A stretch of 64,000 nucleotides of DNA from Priestia megaterium NBRC 15308 = ATCC 14581. GTDB lineage: Bacteria; Bacillota; Bacilli; Bacillales; Bacillaceae_H. A program made the translations under genes and the position numbers. The stretch lies in NCBI RefSeq assembly GCF_000832985.1, contig NZ_CP009920.1, positions 682,001 to 746,000 on the forward strand. Direction: 5' to 3'. Of this stretch, positions 16,307-24,846 are shown one piece after another. Numbering within the stretch: position 1 is the stretch's first letter; every line of letters begins with the position of its first letter. The notes under the pieces were generated by a model, which was not told where the DNA came from, searched no databases, and saw nothing but the letters and a program-made list of their open reading frames with translations.

Positions 16307-16384
16307 TTAAAAGCGAAAGCCAGACGCACCTACAATAACAAGTAAAACAAATAACACAACGATTAACGCAAAATTTTGTTTTCC
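16307..16384 (-). CDS. second YjcZ-like mini-protein
   Basis: A 25-residue peptide on the minus strand with GTG start behind GAGGGATG: MGKQNFALIVVLFVLLVIVG then ASGFRF. The FALIVVLFVLLVIVGAS core is the YjcZ-type helix. It faces the plus-strand YjcZ-like gene, the two being convergent. Too short for most gene callers; support comes from the motif, ribosome site and terminator. Confidence 0.65.
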   Translation of the reverse strand, partial: GKQNFALIVVLFVLLVIVGASGFRF

Positions 16385-16575
16385 CACGTACCATCCCTCA
16401 CTTCCTGTTATCTGCTTTTAGTGTATGCAACAGCTTGGCAAAATGTTTAGGACAGGGGTGCGGATTTTTTTAACGAGAAAAACCTTCAAATTTCGCCAAA
16501 AAAGTGAATCATATTTTTGTTTCTTTCGTTATATATAGTAAGAGATTTTTTTACTATAAAAAAGGGGGGCCTTTA

Positions 16576-16668
16576 ATGCGCCGACATTCTAAATTGCCCA
16601 TTGTTCTTGTCTTTGCCTTCTTTTTATTCATCGCAACAGTTTTGTGCGTAACCTCTTATATGTCTTGA
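16576..16668 (+). CDS. 30-residue single-helix membrane peptide
   Basis: AAAGGGGGG precedes ATG, giving MRRHSKLPIVLVFAFFLFIA then TVLCVTSYMS. A short basic head is followed by one hydrophobic helix, so it should insert in the membrane with its N-terminus inside. No known family is certain. It is the third mini-protein in 650 bases. Confidence 0.55.
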   Translation: MRRHSKLPIVLVFAFFLFIATVLCVTSYMS

Positions 16669-16683
16669 ACGTATAAATAATAT

Positions 16684-16713
16684 AAAAAAAACGCCTCATC
16701 GAAGGCGGTTTTT
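16684..16713 (-). terminator. terminator of the ktr operon
   Basis: Hairpin with stem ACGCC/GGCGGT extended by A/T pairs and a run of T on the minus strand, immediately after the ktrB stop. Confidence 0.75.
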
Positions 16714-18033
16714 CTACCCTAGCATTATATCTTCATTTGGATAACGAACGGCTTCACGCTTTTGCTTAGATAATGAAAACGCAAGCGTTAATGGCCCCAC
16801 TTTTCCTAAAAACATGATAAAGATAATAATCACGCGTCCAAAGTACGAAAGTTCAGGAGTTGCTCCCATCGATAAACCTACTGTTCCAAACGCAGAAACA
16901 ACTTCAAACATAATTTTTACAAACGGCAGGTTTTCCGAAATATTTAACAGGAAAATGGCCCCAAATACAAACATAATTGAAATCATCGTGATGGCTAGTG
17001 CCTTAAACACGTGAAGAGGAAGAAGTCGTCTCTTTAATAGCACAATATCTTCCCGGCTTCGTAAAAATGCCCATACAGAAAAAACAATCACCACAAACGT
17101 TGTTAGTTTAATACCGCCTCCTGTTGACGCACTTCCTGCACCAATAAACATTAATAAGACCATTAAAAAGACCGTTGCGTCATGCAGGTGAGCTAAATCA
17201 ATTGTATTAAATCCCGCGGTTCTTGTCGTTACCGCTTGAAAATAAGAAGCCCATACTTTGTCTCCTAACGATAAATTTCCGAGCGTATGCGAATTGCTGT
17301 ACTCTAAGAAAAAAATAAAAAGCATGGCAGTCACATTAATCGCAAACGTGCTGATAATCATAATTTTTGAATGCAACGTTAGTTTTCTATACGATTTTTT
17401 CACCCACATATCAGCAAGAACGGTAAACCCTAACCCACCAATGATGAACAAAAAAGAAATCGTTATGTTAATAATAGGATCTCCAACATACTGCACTAAG
17501 TTATCAGAAAGTAGTCCAAACCCTGCGTTATTAAAAGCCGAAATTGAATGAAACAAGCTAAAGAACAGCCCCTTAGACCATCCGAACTCCGGAACCCAGC
17601 GTATCGCTAGAAAGATAAGTGCAACAAACTCAATTAAAAATGAAAAGATAAACAGCCTTTTAACTAGCAGGACAACTCCGCCGACGCTCGTTTGATTTAG
17701 TGCCTGCTGAACGAGCATACGCTCTTTAAATCCAATTTTTTTACCTAGCATCATAAAAATCAACACGGCAAATGACATAATGCCAAGACCGCCTATTTGA
17801 ATTAACAGCATAATAATGATTTGACCGATGACGGTAAAACGGGTACCTGTATCTACGACGGCTAAGCCGGTTACTGTCATAGCGGAAGTAGACGTAAAAA
17901 GGGCATCTACCCACCGGATTGGCTCAGTAGTAGAAACAGGCATCATCAATAGAAGAGCACCCATAATAATTCCTCCGCCAAAAATGGAGACAAGCAGCTG
18001 CGGAGGAGTGAGTTTAATGATTTGTTTTTTCAT
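16714..18033 (-). CDS. ktrB: Ktr potassium channel subunit KtrB (KtrD-like)
   Basis: A 439-residue TrkH/KtrB membrane protein forming the ion-conducting dimer of a sodium-dependent K+ uptake system. Selectivity-filter regions are visible: TSTSAMTVTGLAV, SAFNNAGFGLLSD, TTRTAGFNTID and SAFGTVGLSMG; GSASTGGGIKLTT is the gating-loop region. It follows its regulatory subunit by 3 bases. Because the pair is one operon with a c-di-AMP riboswitch it is named KtrAB here, but KtrCD-type sequence cannot be excluded. Confidence 0.9.
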   Translation of the reverse strand: MKKQIIKLTPPQLLVSIFGGGIIMGALLLMMPVSTTEPIRWVDALFTSTSAMTVTGLAVVDTGTRFTVIGQIIIMLLIQIGGLGIMSFAVLIFMMLGKKIGFKERMLVQQALNQTSVGGVVLLVKRLFIFSFLIEFVALIFLAIRWVPEFGWSKGLFFSLFHSISAFNNAGFGLLSDNLVQYVGDPIINITISFLFIIGGLGFTVLADMWVKKSYRKLTLHSKIMIISTFAINVTAMLFIFFLEYSNSHTLGNLSLGDKVWASYFQAVTTRTAGFNTIDLAHLHDATVFLMVLLMFIGAGSASTGGGIKLTTFVVIVFSVWAFLRSREDIVLLKRRLLPLHVFKALAITMISIMFVFGAIFLLNISENLPFVKIMFEVVSAFGTVGLSMGATPELSYFGRVIIIFIMFLGKVGPLTLAFSLSKQKREAVRYPNEDIMLG

Positions 18034-18036
18034 AAG

Positions 18037-18696
18037 TTAAACTCCTTCTTCTTCAAAACGGTTCAAATCGCGGTTATGTCCGATGACAATCAGCATATCT
18101 CCTTGTTCAATTATTTCATGCGCGGTAGGCGAGATCACCATTTCCCCGTCTTTTCGCTGAAAGCCGATAATATTGCAGCCATACTTGGCACGAATGTTTA
18201 AATCAAACAGCGTTTTATTATGAAGTTTCTTAGAGGCGACAATTTCGACGATACTATAATCCTTTGACAATTCAATATAATCAATGATTTTTTCTGACAC
18301 CACGTGATGAGCAATACGCTTAGCAATATCGCGCTCAGGGTGAATGACTTTATCCGCTCCTATTTTTTCGAGCACTTTTTGATGATACATATTCACTGCT
18401 TTTACCCATACTTGCTTAACGCCCATATCTTTTAAAAGCATCGTTGCCAGCACGCTTGCTTCGATATCATCTCCAAACGAAATAAGAGCATGATCAACAT
18501 TGCGAATACCTAGCCCCTTTAAGCTAGCTTCATCAATCGCGTTTGCTTGCACAACATATGTAGCTGAGTTGCTAAATTTATTTACTACCTCCTGATTGCG
18601 GTCAATAGCGAGCACATCCACATCCAGATTAGCAAACTCTTCAACCAAACTGCCTCCAAAACGACCTAATCCCAATACAGCAAACTGTTTTTTCAT
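18037..18696 (-). CDS. ktrA: Ktr potassium uptake regulatory subunit KtrA (RCK)
   Basis: A 219-residue cytoplasmic RCK protein. The N-terminal Rossmann fold binds ATP/ADP (FAVLGLGRFGGSLVEE, with IDRN at the end of beta-2); the C-terminal RCK_C domain (about 140-219) is where c-di-AMP binds in this family. It assembles as an octameric ring gating KtrB. The leader carries a ydaO-type c-di-AMP riboswitch, so the same nucleotide probably controls both expression and activity. Sequence features are shared with KtrC, so the letter is not certain. Confidence 0.9.
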   Translation of the reverse strand: MKKQFAVLGLGRFGGSLVEEFANLDVDVLAIDRNQEVVNKFSNSATYVVQANAIDEASLKGLGIRNVDHALISFGDDIEASVLATMLLKDMGVKQVWVKAVNMYHQKVLEKIGADKVIHPERDIAKRIAHHVVSEKIIDYIELSKDYSIVEIVASKKLHNKTLFDLNIRAKYGCNIIGFQRKDGEMVISPTAHEIIEQGDMLIVIGHNRDLNRFEEEGV

Positions 18697-18784
18697 AATG
18701 TATTTATTCCTTTCTTCAACTGCTGTGTGTTCTCTTAGCTTATACTTTTTCTAAAAAATTACATCTTTTTCTTAAAAAAAGCGC

Positions 18785-18812
18785 AAAAAAACACAGGAAG
18801 GCTCCTGTGTTT
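18785..18812 (-). terminator. riboswitch-controlled terminator
   Basis: Stem ACACAGGA/TCCTGTGT followed by seven T; expression platform of the ydaO element. Confidence 0.85.
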
Positions 18813-18957
18813 TTCCACACTCTTCCCCCTCAAAACGCTTGCGAAGTTAGCTGTCGGGTTCGGGTTTTAAGAGTAACCCTACCTTTTTAAGGATTCACCC
18901 CGGAGCACAATATGTGCGTACATAATGGGTCCTCCGCTCCGTAATGGATTAAGCGAT
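18786..18957 (-). promoter_or_regulatory. c-di-AMP (ydaO/yuaA) riboswitch of the ktr operon
   Basis: On the minus strand the conserved blocks of the class appear in order: CGCTTAATC, GGAGGACCCA, GGGGTGAATCC, AGGGTTACTCTT, ACCCGAACCCGACAGCTAAC and TCGCAAGCG. The aptamer spans about 18831-18957 and the terminator lies at 18785-18812, before the ktrA start. Family knowledge: c-di-AMP binding favours termination, shutting down K+ uptake. Confidence 0.92.
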
Positions 18958-19080
18958 TTTTATTCAAATATCTATGATCTATTTTTTAGAATAATCGATT
19001 CGATTCATGATACGTTTCACTTTACGAAAGCTATCTTACTCCTGTGGATTTTGTCTGTCAAGATATTTTTAGCGAAGACC

Positions 19081-19539
19081 TCACTTGCCCTGCAAGCTGC
19101 AAAAATCATATAAATCTAAACTGACAATCATTTTGTGAAATTGATCAAATAAATTAATAACAGCTAAAAGCTCTAACAGCTGCGTATCACTGTAAAATTT
19201 CTTTAATTGATTCATATCAGCATCCGTCAACTCCCTTGGACGCACCCGGTATACATCAATAAATCGAAACAGCAGTCGATCTTTTTCTTCCAGCTCTTTT
19301 TCTCTTAACACTTTTTGATTAAGCGTCTCATCGCCTACATATGACATGCTCATACACGTCTCACAGCCGTTAACACCTGCTAGATAAAGCCTTATTTTTT
19401 CCTTAGTCTCTTTTTCTATTATATCGCTGTTCCAAAGCGTGTCGTAAAGCTCATCATACAATCTTTTTACATGCGGAATTAAATTCAATGCTTTTTCAAA
19501 ATTTGTTCCCTCTTCGTTTGCTAACAAAACTCTTGCCAT
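19081..19539 (-). CDS. AhpD-like carboxymuconolactone decarboxylase-family protein
   Basis: A 152-residue all-helical protein with a redox CxxC (GVNGCETCMSMS) in the position of the AhpD active site. AhpD-like proteins reduce peroxides or peroxiredoxins through this cysteine pair. The usual downstream histidine in the CxxC...H pattern is not obvious (the motif is followed by MSMSYVGD), so peroxidase activity is uncertain. It is divergent from an Lrp-type regulator with a 120-base gap, which may control it (inference). Confidence 0.7.
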   Translation of the reverse strand: MARVLLANEEGTNFEKALNLIPHVKRLYDELYDTLWNSDIIEKETKEKIRLYLAGVNGCETCMSMSYVGDETLNQKVLREKELEEKDRLLFRFIDVYRVRPRELTDADMNQLKKFYSDTQLLELLAVINLFDQFHKMIVSLDLYDFCSLQGK

Positions 19540-19659
19540 TTTTCACTCACTCCTTTTTAATTATTATAGTAAGAAAAATGGAAATTTCAGATTACAGATA
19601 AAACATCTTAGCTACTATTACTAATCAAATGAAACGTTAATGAGAAAGAAGGTTTTCAA

Positions 19660-20115
19660 TTGAAAATTGATGAAATTGATTTATCGATTTTGCAGGCGCT
19701 GCAGCAAAACAGCCGCCTTTCCTTACGAGAGCTAGGAAAACAAATTAACTTGTCTCCTCCTTCGGTGGCAGAGCGAGTACGACAGCTAGAGAGCTTTGGT
19801 GTTATAAAAGGGTATACGATTGATATTGATTATGAAAAGCTGCATTTGCCCGTGTCGTGTTTTATTGAAGTAACGATGAAAAACGGAGAGCACGAGCGTT
19901 TTAAACGATTTATTTCTCAGTATCCCTACGCTTTATTCTGTGAACGCATCGCCGGGCAAGCCTGCTTTATTACAAAGCTTCAGCTTCCTCACCTGCACGT
20001 ACTCGAACAATTTATTAACGAAATTACACCTTATGCCAAAACGATTTCACACATCGCCCTTTCTCACGTGGAGATGGCTCCTGCATTATTGAGTCATTTA
20101 AAAGATGAAAAGTGA
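19660..20115 (+). CDS. Lrp/AsnC-family transcription regulator
   Basis: A 151-residue regulator: an AsnC-type winged helix at residues 1-60 (IDLSILQALQQNSRLSLREL, NLSPPSVAERVRQLE) and a C-terminal RAM ligand/dimer domain. It starts at TTG behind AGAAGG. Such proteins respond to an amino acid and often control a divergent gene, here the AhpD-like protein. The last codons (Asp-Glu-Lys-stop) overlap the left end of a dispersed repeat, so the tail may have been shaped by that insertion. Confidence 0.85.
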   Translation: MKIDEIDLSILQALQQNSRLSLRELGKQINLSPPSVAERVRQLESFGVIKGYTIDIDYEKLHLPVSCFIEVTMKNGEHERFKRFISQYPYALFCERIAGQACFITKLQLPHLHVLEQFINEITPYAKTISHIALSHVEMAPALLSHLKDEK

Positions 20116-20200
20116 TTGAAACGTAACGAAAAAATCCGAACGATTGGATTGATCGTTCGGATTTTCTTTCCACTAAACTACTTTTGTCCCAGCCTCTTTT
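20107..20200. repeat. dispersed inverted-repeat element, copy 2
   Basis: Left end GAAAAGTGATTGAAACGTAAC overlaps the last codons of the Lrp gene; inner stem AATCCGAACGAT/ATCGTTCGGATT; right end CTTTTGTCCCAGCCTCTTTT. This is the most compact of the four copies and a good terminator. Confidence 0.7.
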
Positions 20201-20216
20201 ATTCGTCCAACAGCAT

Positions 20217-20244
20217 AAAAAATAACCCTCCAAAGCTGGAGGGT
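20217..20244 (-). terminator. small hairpin, possible terminator
   Basis: Stem ACCCTCCA/TGGAGGGT followed on the minus strand by TTATTTTTT. Confidence 0.45.
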
Positions 20245-20317
20245 ATAAATTTTCCGAATAATGAAAGTTTTACAACTTCATTTTATCAGGTGACGACATT
20301 TCTGTCTACTTAAAAAT

Positions 20318-20353
20318 GTAAAAGAGCTCTCTAGTACTAGAGAGCTCTTTTAC
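20318..20353. repeat. perfect 36-base palindrome after the foldase-like gene
   Basis: The two 18-base halves (second half ACTAGAGAGCTCTTTTAC) are exact reverse complements with no spacer. It lies 42 bases beyond the stop at 20395 and probably acts as a terminator on the minus strand. Confidence 0.7.
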
Positions 20354-20394
20354 CTGCTTGTTTTGGAGAAACAATCAATCTATATAAAAGGGAA

Positions 20395-21297
20395 CTACCT
20401 AAGGCTGAAAGTCACGTGAAACCTTGGCAGTTCATCCTGGATATACCGGTTGATATGATTCAAAACAAGTTCTTTCATCATTTCTTCTTTGACTTCTGAT
20501 TCCGTTTTTTTATCTTTTTGTTTTAAAATAAGAATATAATAGACCTTACCCATTTTAATGGGCTTACTACTCTCTCCGATGTGCTGTTTTTTTAAAACAT
20601 CTATAAAAGAGGGAGATAGACTTGAAAGCTTTAGATTATCGGCATTCTCTATTTTGCTGTCTGTCTGGACATCAGCATATTTTTTTTGAACGTCCTGAAG
20701 AGATGTTCCTTTTTGCAGTTCAGCCGCAGCGGCAGCGGCATCATGTAAAGTAGAAAAAGCCAGCTGCGTAAAAGATACGCGCGTTAGATCGTTTTCAATA
20801 CGTTTATAGTAAGCAGTTAGTTCATCAGACGTAATTTGTTTGCGGAAATATTCTTCTAATTTAAACTGATTCGTTAGCTGGTTGGTTACATCACTAGAAC
20901 GAATATTTAACACTTCATAACCTTGTTTTCTTGTATCCTCGTTATATGAGCGTTTAATTTGCTTCCACATATCCTCGACTTGTTTTTGTACTTTATCGCT
21001 TGTCTTTAGATGTGAAATTAAGATTTTTTGCATAACAAGCTGCCGCAATAACTCTTTGCGGTAGCTTGTATCATTTAGCGGAGCATCTGGATTTAAGAAC
21101 CCTTCAACGGCTAAAAAACGGTTGAATTCAGCTCCTGTCACCTTGCCTCGCTCATACGCTGCCAGTTCTTTGGTAGAAGATAGCTGACTAATTTCTACAG
21201 AAGGAAACATCGTGTTTGAATGCTTCCCTCCGCAGCCGGTTAAAAATCCGAAGGCTGTTAATACTGCTAGTAGCAGCTTTAACGGTGTTGAACTCAT
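20395..21297 (-). CDS. PrsA/SurA-like foldase lipoprotein
   Basis: A 300-residue lipoprotein: the lipobox FLTGC puts the lipidated cysteine at residue 22. The body is helical and of the SurA/PrsA N-terminal chaperone type (VTGAEFNRFLAVEGFLNP, RKELLRQLVMQKILISHL), followed by a parvulin-like stretch with the ending VYYILILKQKDKKTESEV common to PrsA-type proteins. Parvulin catalytic residues are not clearly conserved, so chaperone rather than isomerase activity is likely. Its ATG overlaps the htrB stop (ATGA), making a two-gene operon for handling exported proteins. Confidence 0.75.
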   Translation of the reverse strand: MSSTPLKLLLAVLTAFGFLTGCGGKHSNTMFPSVEISQLSSTKELAAYERGKVTGAEFNRFLAVEGFLNPDAPLNDTSYRKELLRQLVMQKILISHLKTSDKVQKQVEDMWKQIKRSYNEDTRKQGYEVLNIRSSDVTNQLTNQFKLEEYFRKQITSDELTAYYKRIENDLTRVSFTQLAFSTLHDAAAAAAELQKGTSLQDVQKKYADVQTDSKIENADNLKLSSLSPSFIDVLKKQHIGESSKPIKMGKVYYILILKQKDKKTESEVKEEMMKELVLNHINRYIQDELPRFHVTFSLR

Positions 21298-22568
21298 CCA
21301 TTGTTATCCTGCTGCTCTGAAAGCTTCAGAGAAATAGTTTGTTTTTTTCCATTTCGATACACGTCTAATTTTACCGTGTCTCCTACTTTACGTTTTGTGT
21401 ATAGATATTGACGTAAATCACTGGATGTTTTGACTTCATTTCCATCGATGGCAACAATCACGTCTTTTGATTGTAAACCTGCATCAGAAGCAGAAGAGAA
21501 TGGTTCAACCGTCGTTACGACAACTCCTTCAGACGTATCGCTGGTTAGGCCTAGCTGGTTTTGTTTTGTTGCAGCTGAAAGCTGACCTACATCTTGAAGA
21601 CCTACCCCCATATATGGACGCGTTATTTTTCCGTTTTTCATCAGCTGTTCAATCGTCGGCTGCACTTCATCACTTGGAAGAGCAAAGCCGATGCCTTCTA
21701 CATTGTCTTCTGAAATTTTCATACTGTTGATACCGACTACTTCACCGGAAGAATTGATTAAGGCACCGCCGCTGTTTCCTGGATTAATCGCCGCATCCGT
21801 TTGAATTGCATCTACGTTCCAATTTTCTGAAATAGGGACAGAGCGTTTTGCTGCGCTCACGATACCTTGTGTGACCGTACGAGAAAATTGTTCACCAAGA
21901 GGATTTCCGATTGCAAGCACCGTTTCACCTGCTACTAAATCCGATGATTTCCCGAACTTCGCCACTTGTTCAACATTTTTGTCAGACATCTCAAGCACCG
22001 CTAAATCCGTTAGCGCATCAGCTCCGACAATCTTAGCTTTTTCTTTTTGTCCGTTGGAAAGTGACACTTCTACTTCGCTTGCGCCGTCAATAACGTGGTT
22101 ATTGGTCACAACGTATGCTTTTCCATTTTCTTTTTTGAAAATAACACCGGAACCCGTTCCTGCTTCTTGCGTTTGGGTATCTCCAGAAAATGGATTTGTT
22201 TGCTGTTGAATATTGTTCACGCCTACAACAGCAGCTGATACTTTATTTACAACTGAAACAAGATCTGACTGATTCACGGTTGTGCTTACTGTTCGAGGCG
22301 TTGTGCTCGTTGTTGTTGCGGTTTGAGTCTGCGTTGTTTGATTCGCTGTTTGCGTATCAGCTGAATCCATTAACCCCAGCTGCGGAGCACCGTATAGCAC
22401 AATTCCTCCACCTAGCACTGCTCCGGCGATAGAAGATGCAATCACTGGAAATAAGCGTCTTCTTGGAGGCTGTGATGATGACGCAGGCTGATACTGATCG
22501 TAGCGCTGCTGGCGGTTTTCATATTCTTCTTTTCGTTCTTGCTCTCTTTCATAATCACGTGGATCCAT
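21294..22568 (-). CDS. htrB: membrane-anchored serine protease HtrB (DegP family)
   Basis: A 424-residue protease degrading misfolded exported proteins. Cytoplasmic head (residues 1-45, charged, EREQERKEEYENRQQRYDQ), a membrane helix (about 50-70), a Thr/Gln-rich linker, the trypsin-like domain with His158 (TNNHVID), Asp188 (TDLAVLE) and Ser266 (GNSGGA), and one C-terminal PDZ domain. The start ATG 22566-22568 has AAAGGAG upstream; a 54-codon upstream extension is rejected. Divergent from cssRS, as htrB is in B. subtilis. Two TGTGAAA direct repeats (22650-22664) in the shared region could be part of the CssR site. Confidence 0.92.
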   Translation of the reverse strand: MDPRDYEREQERKEEYENRQQRYDQYQPASSSQPPRRRLFPVIASSIAGAVLGGGIVLYGAPQLGLMDSADTQTANQTTQTQTATTTSTTPRTVSTTVNQSDLVSVVNKVSAAVVGVNNIQQQTNPFSGDTQTQEAGTGSGVIFKKENGKAYVVTNNHVIDGASEVEVSLSNGQKEKAKIVGADALTDLAVLEMSDKNVEQVAKFGKSSDLVAGETVLAIGNPLGEQFSRTVTQGIVSAAKRSVPISENWNVDAIQTDAAINPGNSGGALINSSGEVVGINSMKISEDNVEGIGFALPSDEVQPTIEQLMKNGKITRPYMGVGLQDVGQLSAATKQNQLGLTSDTSEGVVVTTVEPFSSASDAGLQSKDVIVAIDGNEVKTSSDLRQYLYTKRKVGDTVKLDVYRNGKKQTISLKLSEQQDNNG

Positions 22569-22790
22569 GAAAAACACTCCTTTTAACGTAGCAAATTTTA
22601 TGTTATCTATACTATAAAATAAAAGTTTGGGATAAGTATCAAAACAATGTGTGAAATTGTGAAAAATTTCTTTATAACAGCAAACACGTAGTATAATAGC
22701 GGGTACATAGACCTTTAGAGAAACGCACACATATGGCGTAATATGCTTTATTTACCTTAATTTTCATATATTCAGAGGAAGGTGTCAAAT

Positions 22791-23462
22791 TTGAGCTTTA
22801 CACTATATTTAGTAGAGGATGAACAAAATTTAAACGAAGTTTTAACCCTTTACCTTCAAAAAGAAGGCTGGGATGTTCGCTCATTTTTTAACGGCACGGA
22901 CGCCAAAGAAATGATTACAACCCCTCCGCATCTGTGGATTTTAGATATTATGCTGCCTGATATTGACGGGTATCAGCTCATTCGCGAAATCAAGCAGCAA
23001 ACGCCACATGTGCCTGTTATTTTCATCTCAGCCCGCGATGCCGATATTGACCGGGTTCTTGGGCTTGAAATGGGCAGCGACGACTATTTATCAAAGCCTT
23101 TTTTGCCTCGTGAACTAGTTATTCGAGCAAACAAACTGCTAAACCGCGTATATGGTTCCAATCAAAAGAAAACCGATACCATTACGCTGACTCCTTATGA
23201 AATCGATTTACATACCCGTACAGTCAGTGAAAATGGAAAGCCGATTGATTTAACGTCTAAAGAATTTGATTTTCTCGTCACTATCTCAAAAGACCTTGGA
23301 CAGGCTTTTTCACGGGAGCAGCTGCTGAATCTCATTTGGGGAGAAGATTATTTCGGCACAGACCGAGTGGTGGATGATTTAGTAAGGCGCGTGCGTAAAA
23401 AAATGCCGCAAGCACGAATTGAAACGATTTACGGATACGGATACCGGATGATGAAAGCATGA
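22791..23462 (+). CDS. cssR: secretion-stress response regulator CssR
   Basis: A 223-residue OmpR-type response regulator. The receiver domain has Asp52 (LWILDIMLPD) as phospho-acceptor with DADIDRVLGLEMGSDDYLSK downstream; the C-terminal winged helix ends in VDDLVRRVRKKMPQARIETI then YGYGYRMM. All of this closely follows B. subtilis CssR. An in-frame GTG at 22782 overlaps the ribosome site AGGAAGG, so the TTG at 22791, 8 bases downstream, is the likely start. TATAAT at 22692-22697 is a plausible -10. It activates htr protease genes on secretion or heat stress. Confidence 0.92.
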   Translation: MSFTLYLVEDEQNLNEVLTLYLQKEGWDVRSFFNGTDAKEMITTPPHLWILDIMLPDIDGYQLIREIKQQTPHVPVIFISARDADIDRVLGLEMGSDDYLSKPFLPRELVIRANKLLNRVYGSNQKKTDTITLTPYEIDLHTRTVSENGKPIDLTSKEFDFLVTISKDLGQAFSREQLLNLIWGEDYFGTDRVVDDLVRRVRKKMPQARIETIYGYGYRMMKA

Positions 23463-24808
23463 AAAACAAGTCGCTTGCATTTCAAATTTGGCTCGTCATC
23501 TCCGGTATTTTACTGCTTATTTCAATTTTGCTCGCTATTTTATTCCCAACGACGCTCAGGCAGTTCTTCACGAATGAAATTTATACCACTATTGAAAATG
23601 AACAGCATATTTTAAAAGAATACGGACTGCCCAGCCGCTCAGGTGAATACTACTTTAGCAATGAAGACAGTGAACCAACACTTGGAAATCGAACCGTGGA
23701 TCATATTTTATTGCCTGAACATGCGGATATCTCTTATTTTTCATCACGGGTGTTGCCTCAAGACTTTTTGAGAAAAGCACAGGAAGATGCAATCAGCCAG
23801 CGAAAAATCGTCGCTCGCTATGAAAAAGATCTTGGCAACCGGACGCTTTTTTATGTAATTCGAAAAGTAAGCGTAAACGGACAGCCTGCTTTTTTGCTTT
23901 CATTTTCGTGGGATACGTATCGCAACGCGCTCACTTCTACTCTGTTTAAACAGCTGCTTCTTGTAATTTCAATTGTATTTCTATTCAGCTGGCTTCCATC
24001 TATTTGGCTATCAAGATATTTAAGCAAGCCGCTTGTATCGCTTGAAAAAGATGTGAAAAAAATTGCCGAACAAAATTGGCATGAGCCCGTTGCAGTCAAC
24101 CGTTCCGATGAAATTGGCAAGCTAGGCGCCTCCATCGAGCAAATGCGCAAAAGGCTCGTATCTAAAGATGAAGCACAGCAAACGCTGCTTCAAAATATTT
24201 CACACGATTTAAAAACACCGGTTATGGTGATTCAAAGCTACGCTCAGTCGATTCAAGACGGCATTTATCCAAAAGGTGATTTATCTCAAACGGTAAAAGT
24301 TATTGAAGATGAATCCAAAAATCTTGAGAAAAAAATCCGCGATTTGCTTTACTTAACCAAGCTTGACTATATGTCCACTCATCAGCTTGCACAAGATGAC
24401 TTTGATTTTACTGCACTTCTTCATGAAGTAGTGGATCGCTTGCGGTGGAGGCGCCCTGAAATACAGTGGGAATTTGACGACGAAAACGCAACGATTAAAG
24501 GAGATAAAGAACTGTGGACAAAAGTTCTTGAAAATGTACTCGACAATCAGCTGCGCTATGCCGAGACGAAGGTTTCACTTTCACTTGCTAAACACCAAAC
24601 GAACGTTCAATGTACCATCAGTAACGATGGTCCGCCGATTGATCAAAGCGTGCTTCAACACTTGTTTGAACCGTTTAAAAAAGGAGCAAACGGTGAATTC
24701 GGTATCGGCTTAAGTATCGTAAAGCGTATTGTTACGATGCACGATGCAGCCATTACGGCTGAAAACACAGACACCGGAGTAACGTTTTCACTTACTATTC
24801 CTATATAA
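23459..24808 (+). CDS. cssS: secretion-stress sensor histidine kinase CssS
   Basis: A 449-residue membrane kinase: membrane helices at about residues 10-30 and 165-185 flanking an extracellular sensor region, a HAMP linker, the H-box with His249 (NISHDLKTPV), and an HATPase domain with ENVLDNQLRYAE (N-box) and FGIGLSIVKRI (G-box). It overlaps cssR by 4 bases. It senses misfolded secreted protein or the Htr proteases and phosphorylates CssR. Ends just before a strong terminator. Confidence 0.92.
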   Translation: MKNKSLAFQIWLVISGILLLISILLAILFPTTLRQFFTNEIYTTIENEQHILKEYGLPSRSGEYYFSNEDSEPTLGNRTVDHILLPEHADISYFSSRVLPQDFLRKAQEDAISQRKIVARYEKDLGNRTLFYVIRKVSVNGQPAFLLSFSWDTYRNALTSTLFKQLLLVISIVFLFSWLPSIWLSRYLSKPLVSLEKDVKKIAEQNWHEPVAVNRSDEIGKLGASIEQMRKRLVSKDEAQQTLLQNISHDLKTPVMVIQSYAQSIQDGIYPKGDLSQTVKVIEDESKNLEKKIRDLLYLTKLDYMSTHQLAQDDFDFTALLHEVVDRLRWRRPEIQWEFDDENATIKGDKELWTKVLENVLDNQLRYAETKVSLSLAKHQTNVQCTISNDGPPIDQSVLQHLFEPFKKGANGEFGIGLSIVKRIVTMHDAAITAENTDTGVTFSLTIPI

Positions 24809-24811
24809 ACT

Positions 24812-24846
24812 AAAAAAGCAAGGGATTCGAATCCCTTGCTTTTTTA
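24812..24846. terminator. bidirectional terminator of cssRS and dcyD
   Basis: A perfect 26-base palindrome with arm AAGCAAGGGATTC, flanked by A and T runs between convergent genes. Confidence 0.9.

Noticed and set aside
18925-19113. 62-codon plus frame
   Set aside because: Lies on the strand opposite to the riboswitch and the AhpD-like gene end; no ribosome site.
22569-22730. 54-codon N-terminal extension of HtrB
   Set aside because: Reads across the promoter region shared with cssRS; AAAGGAG supports ATG 22568.
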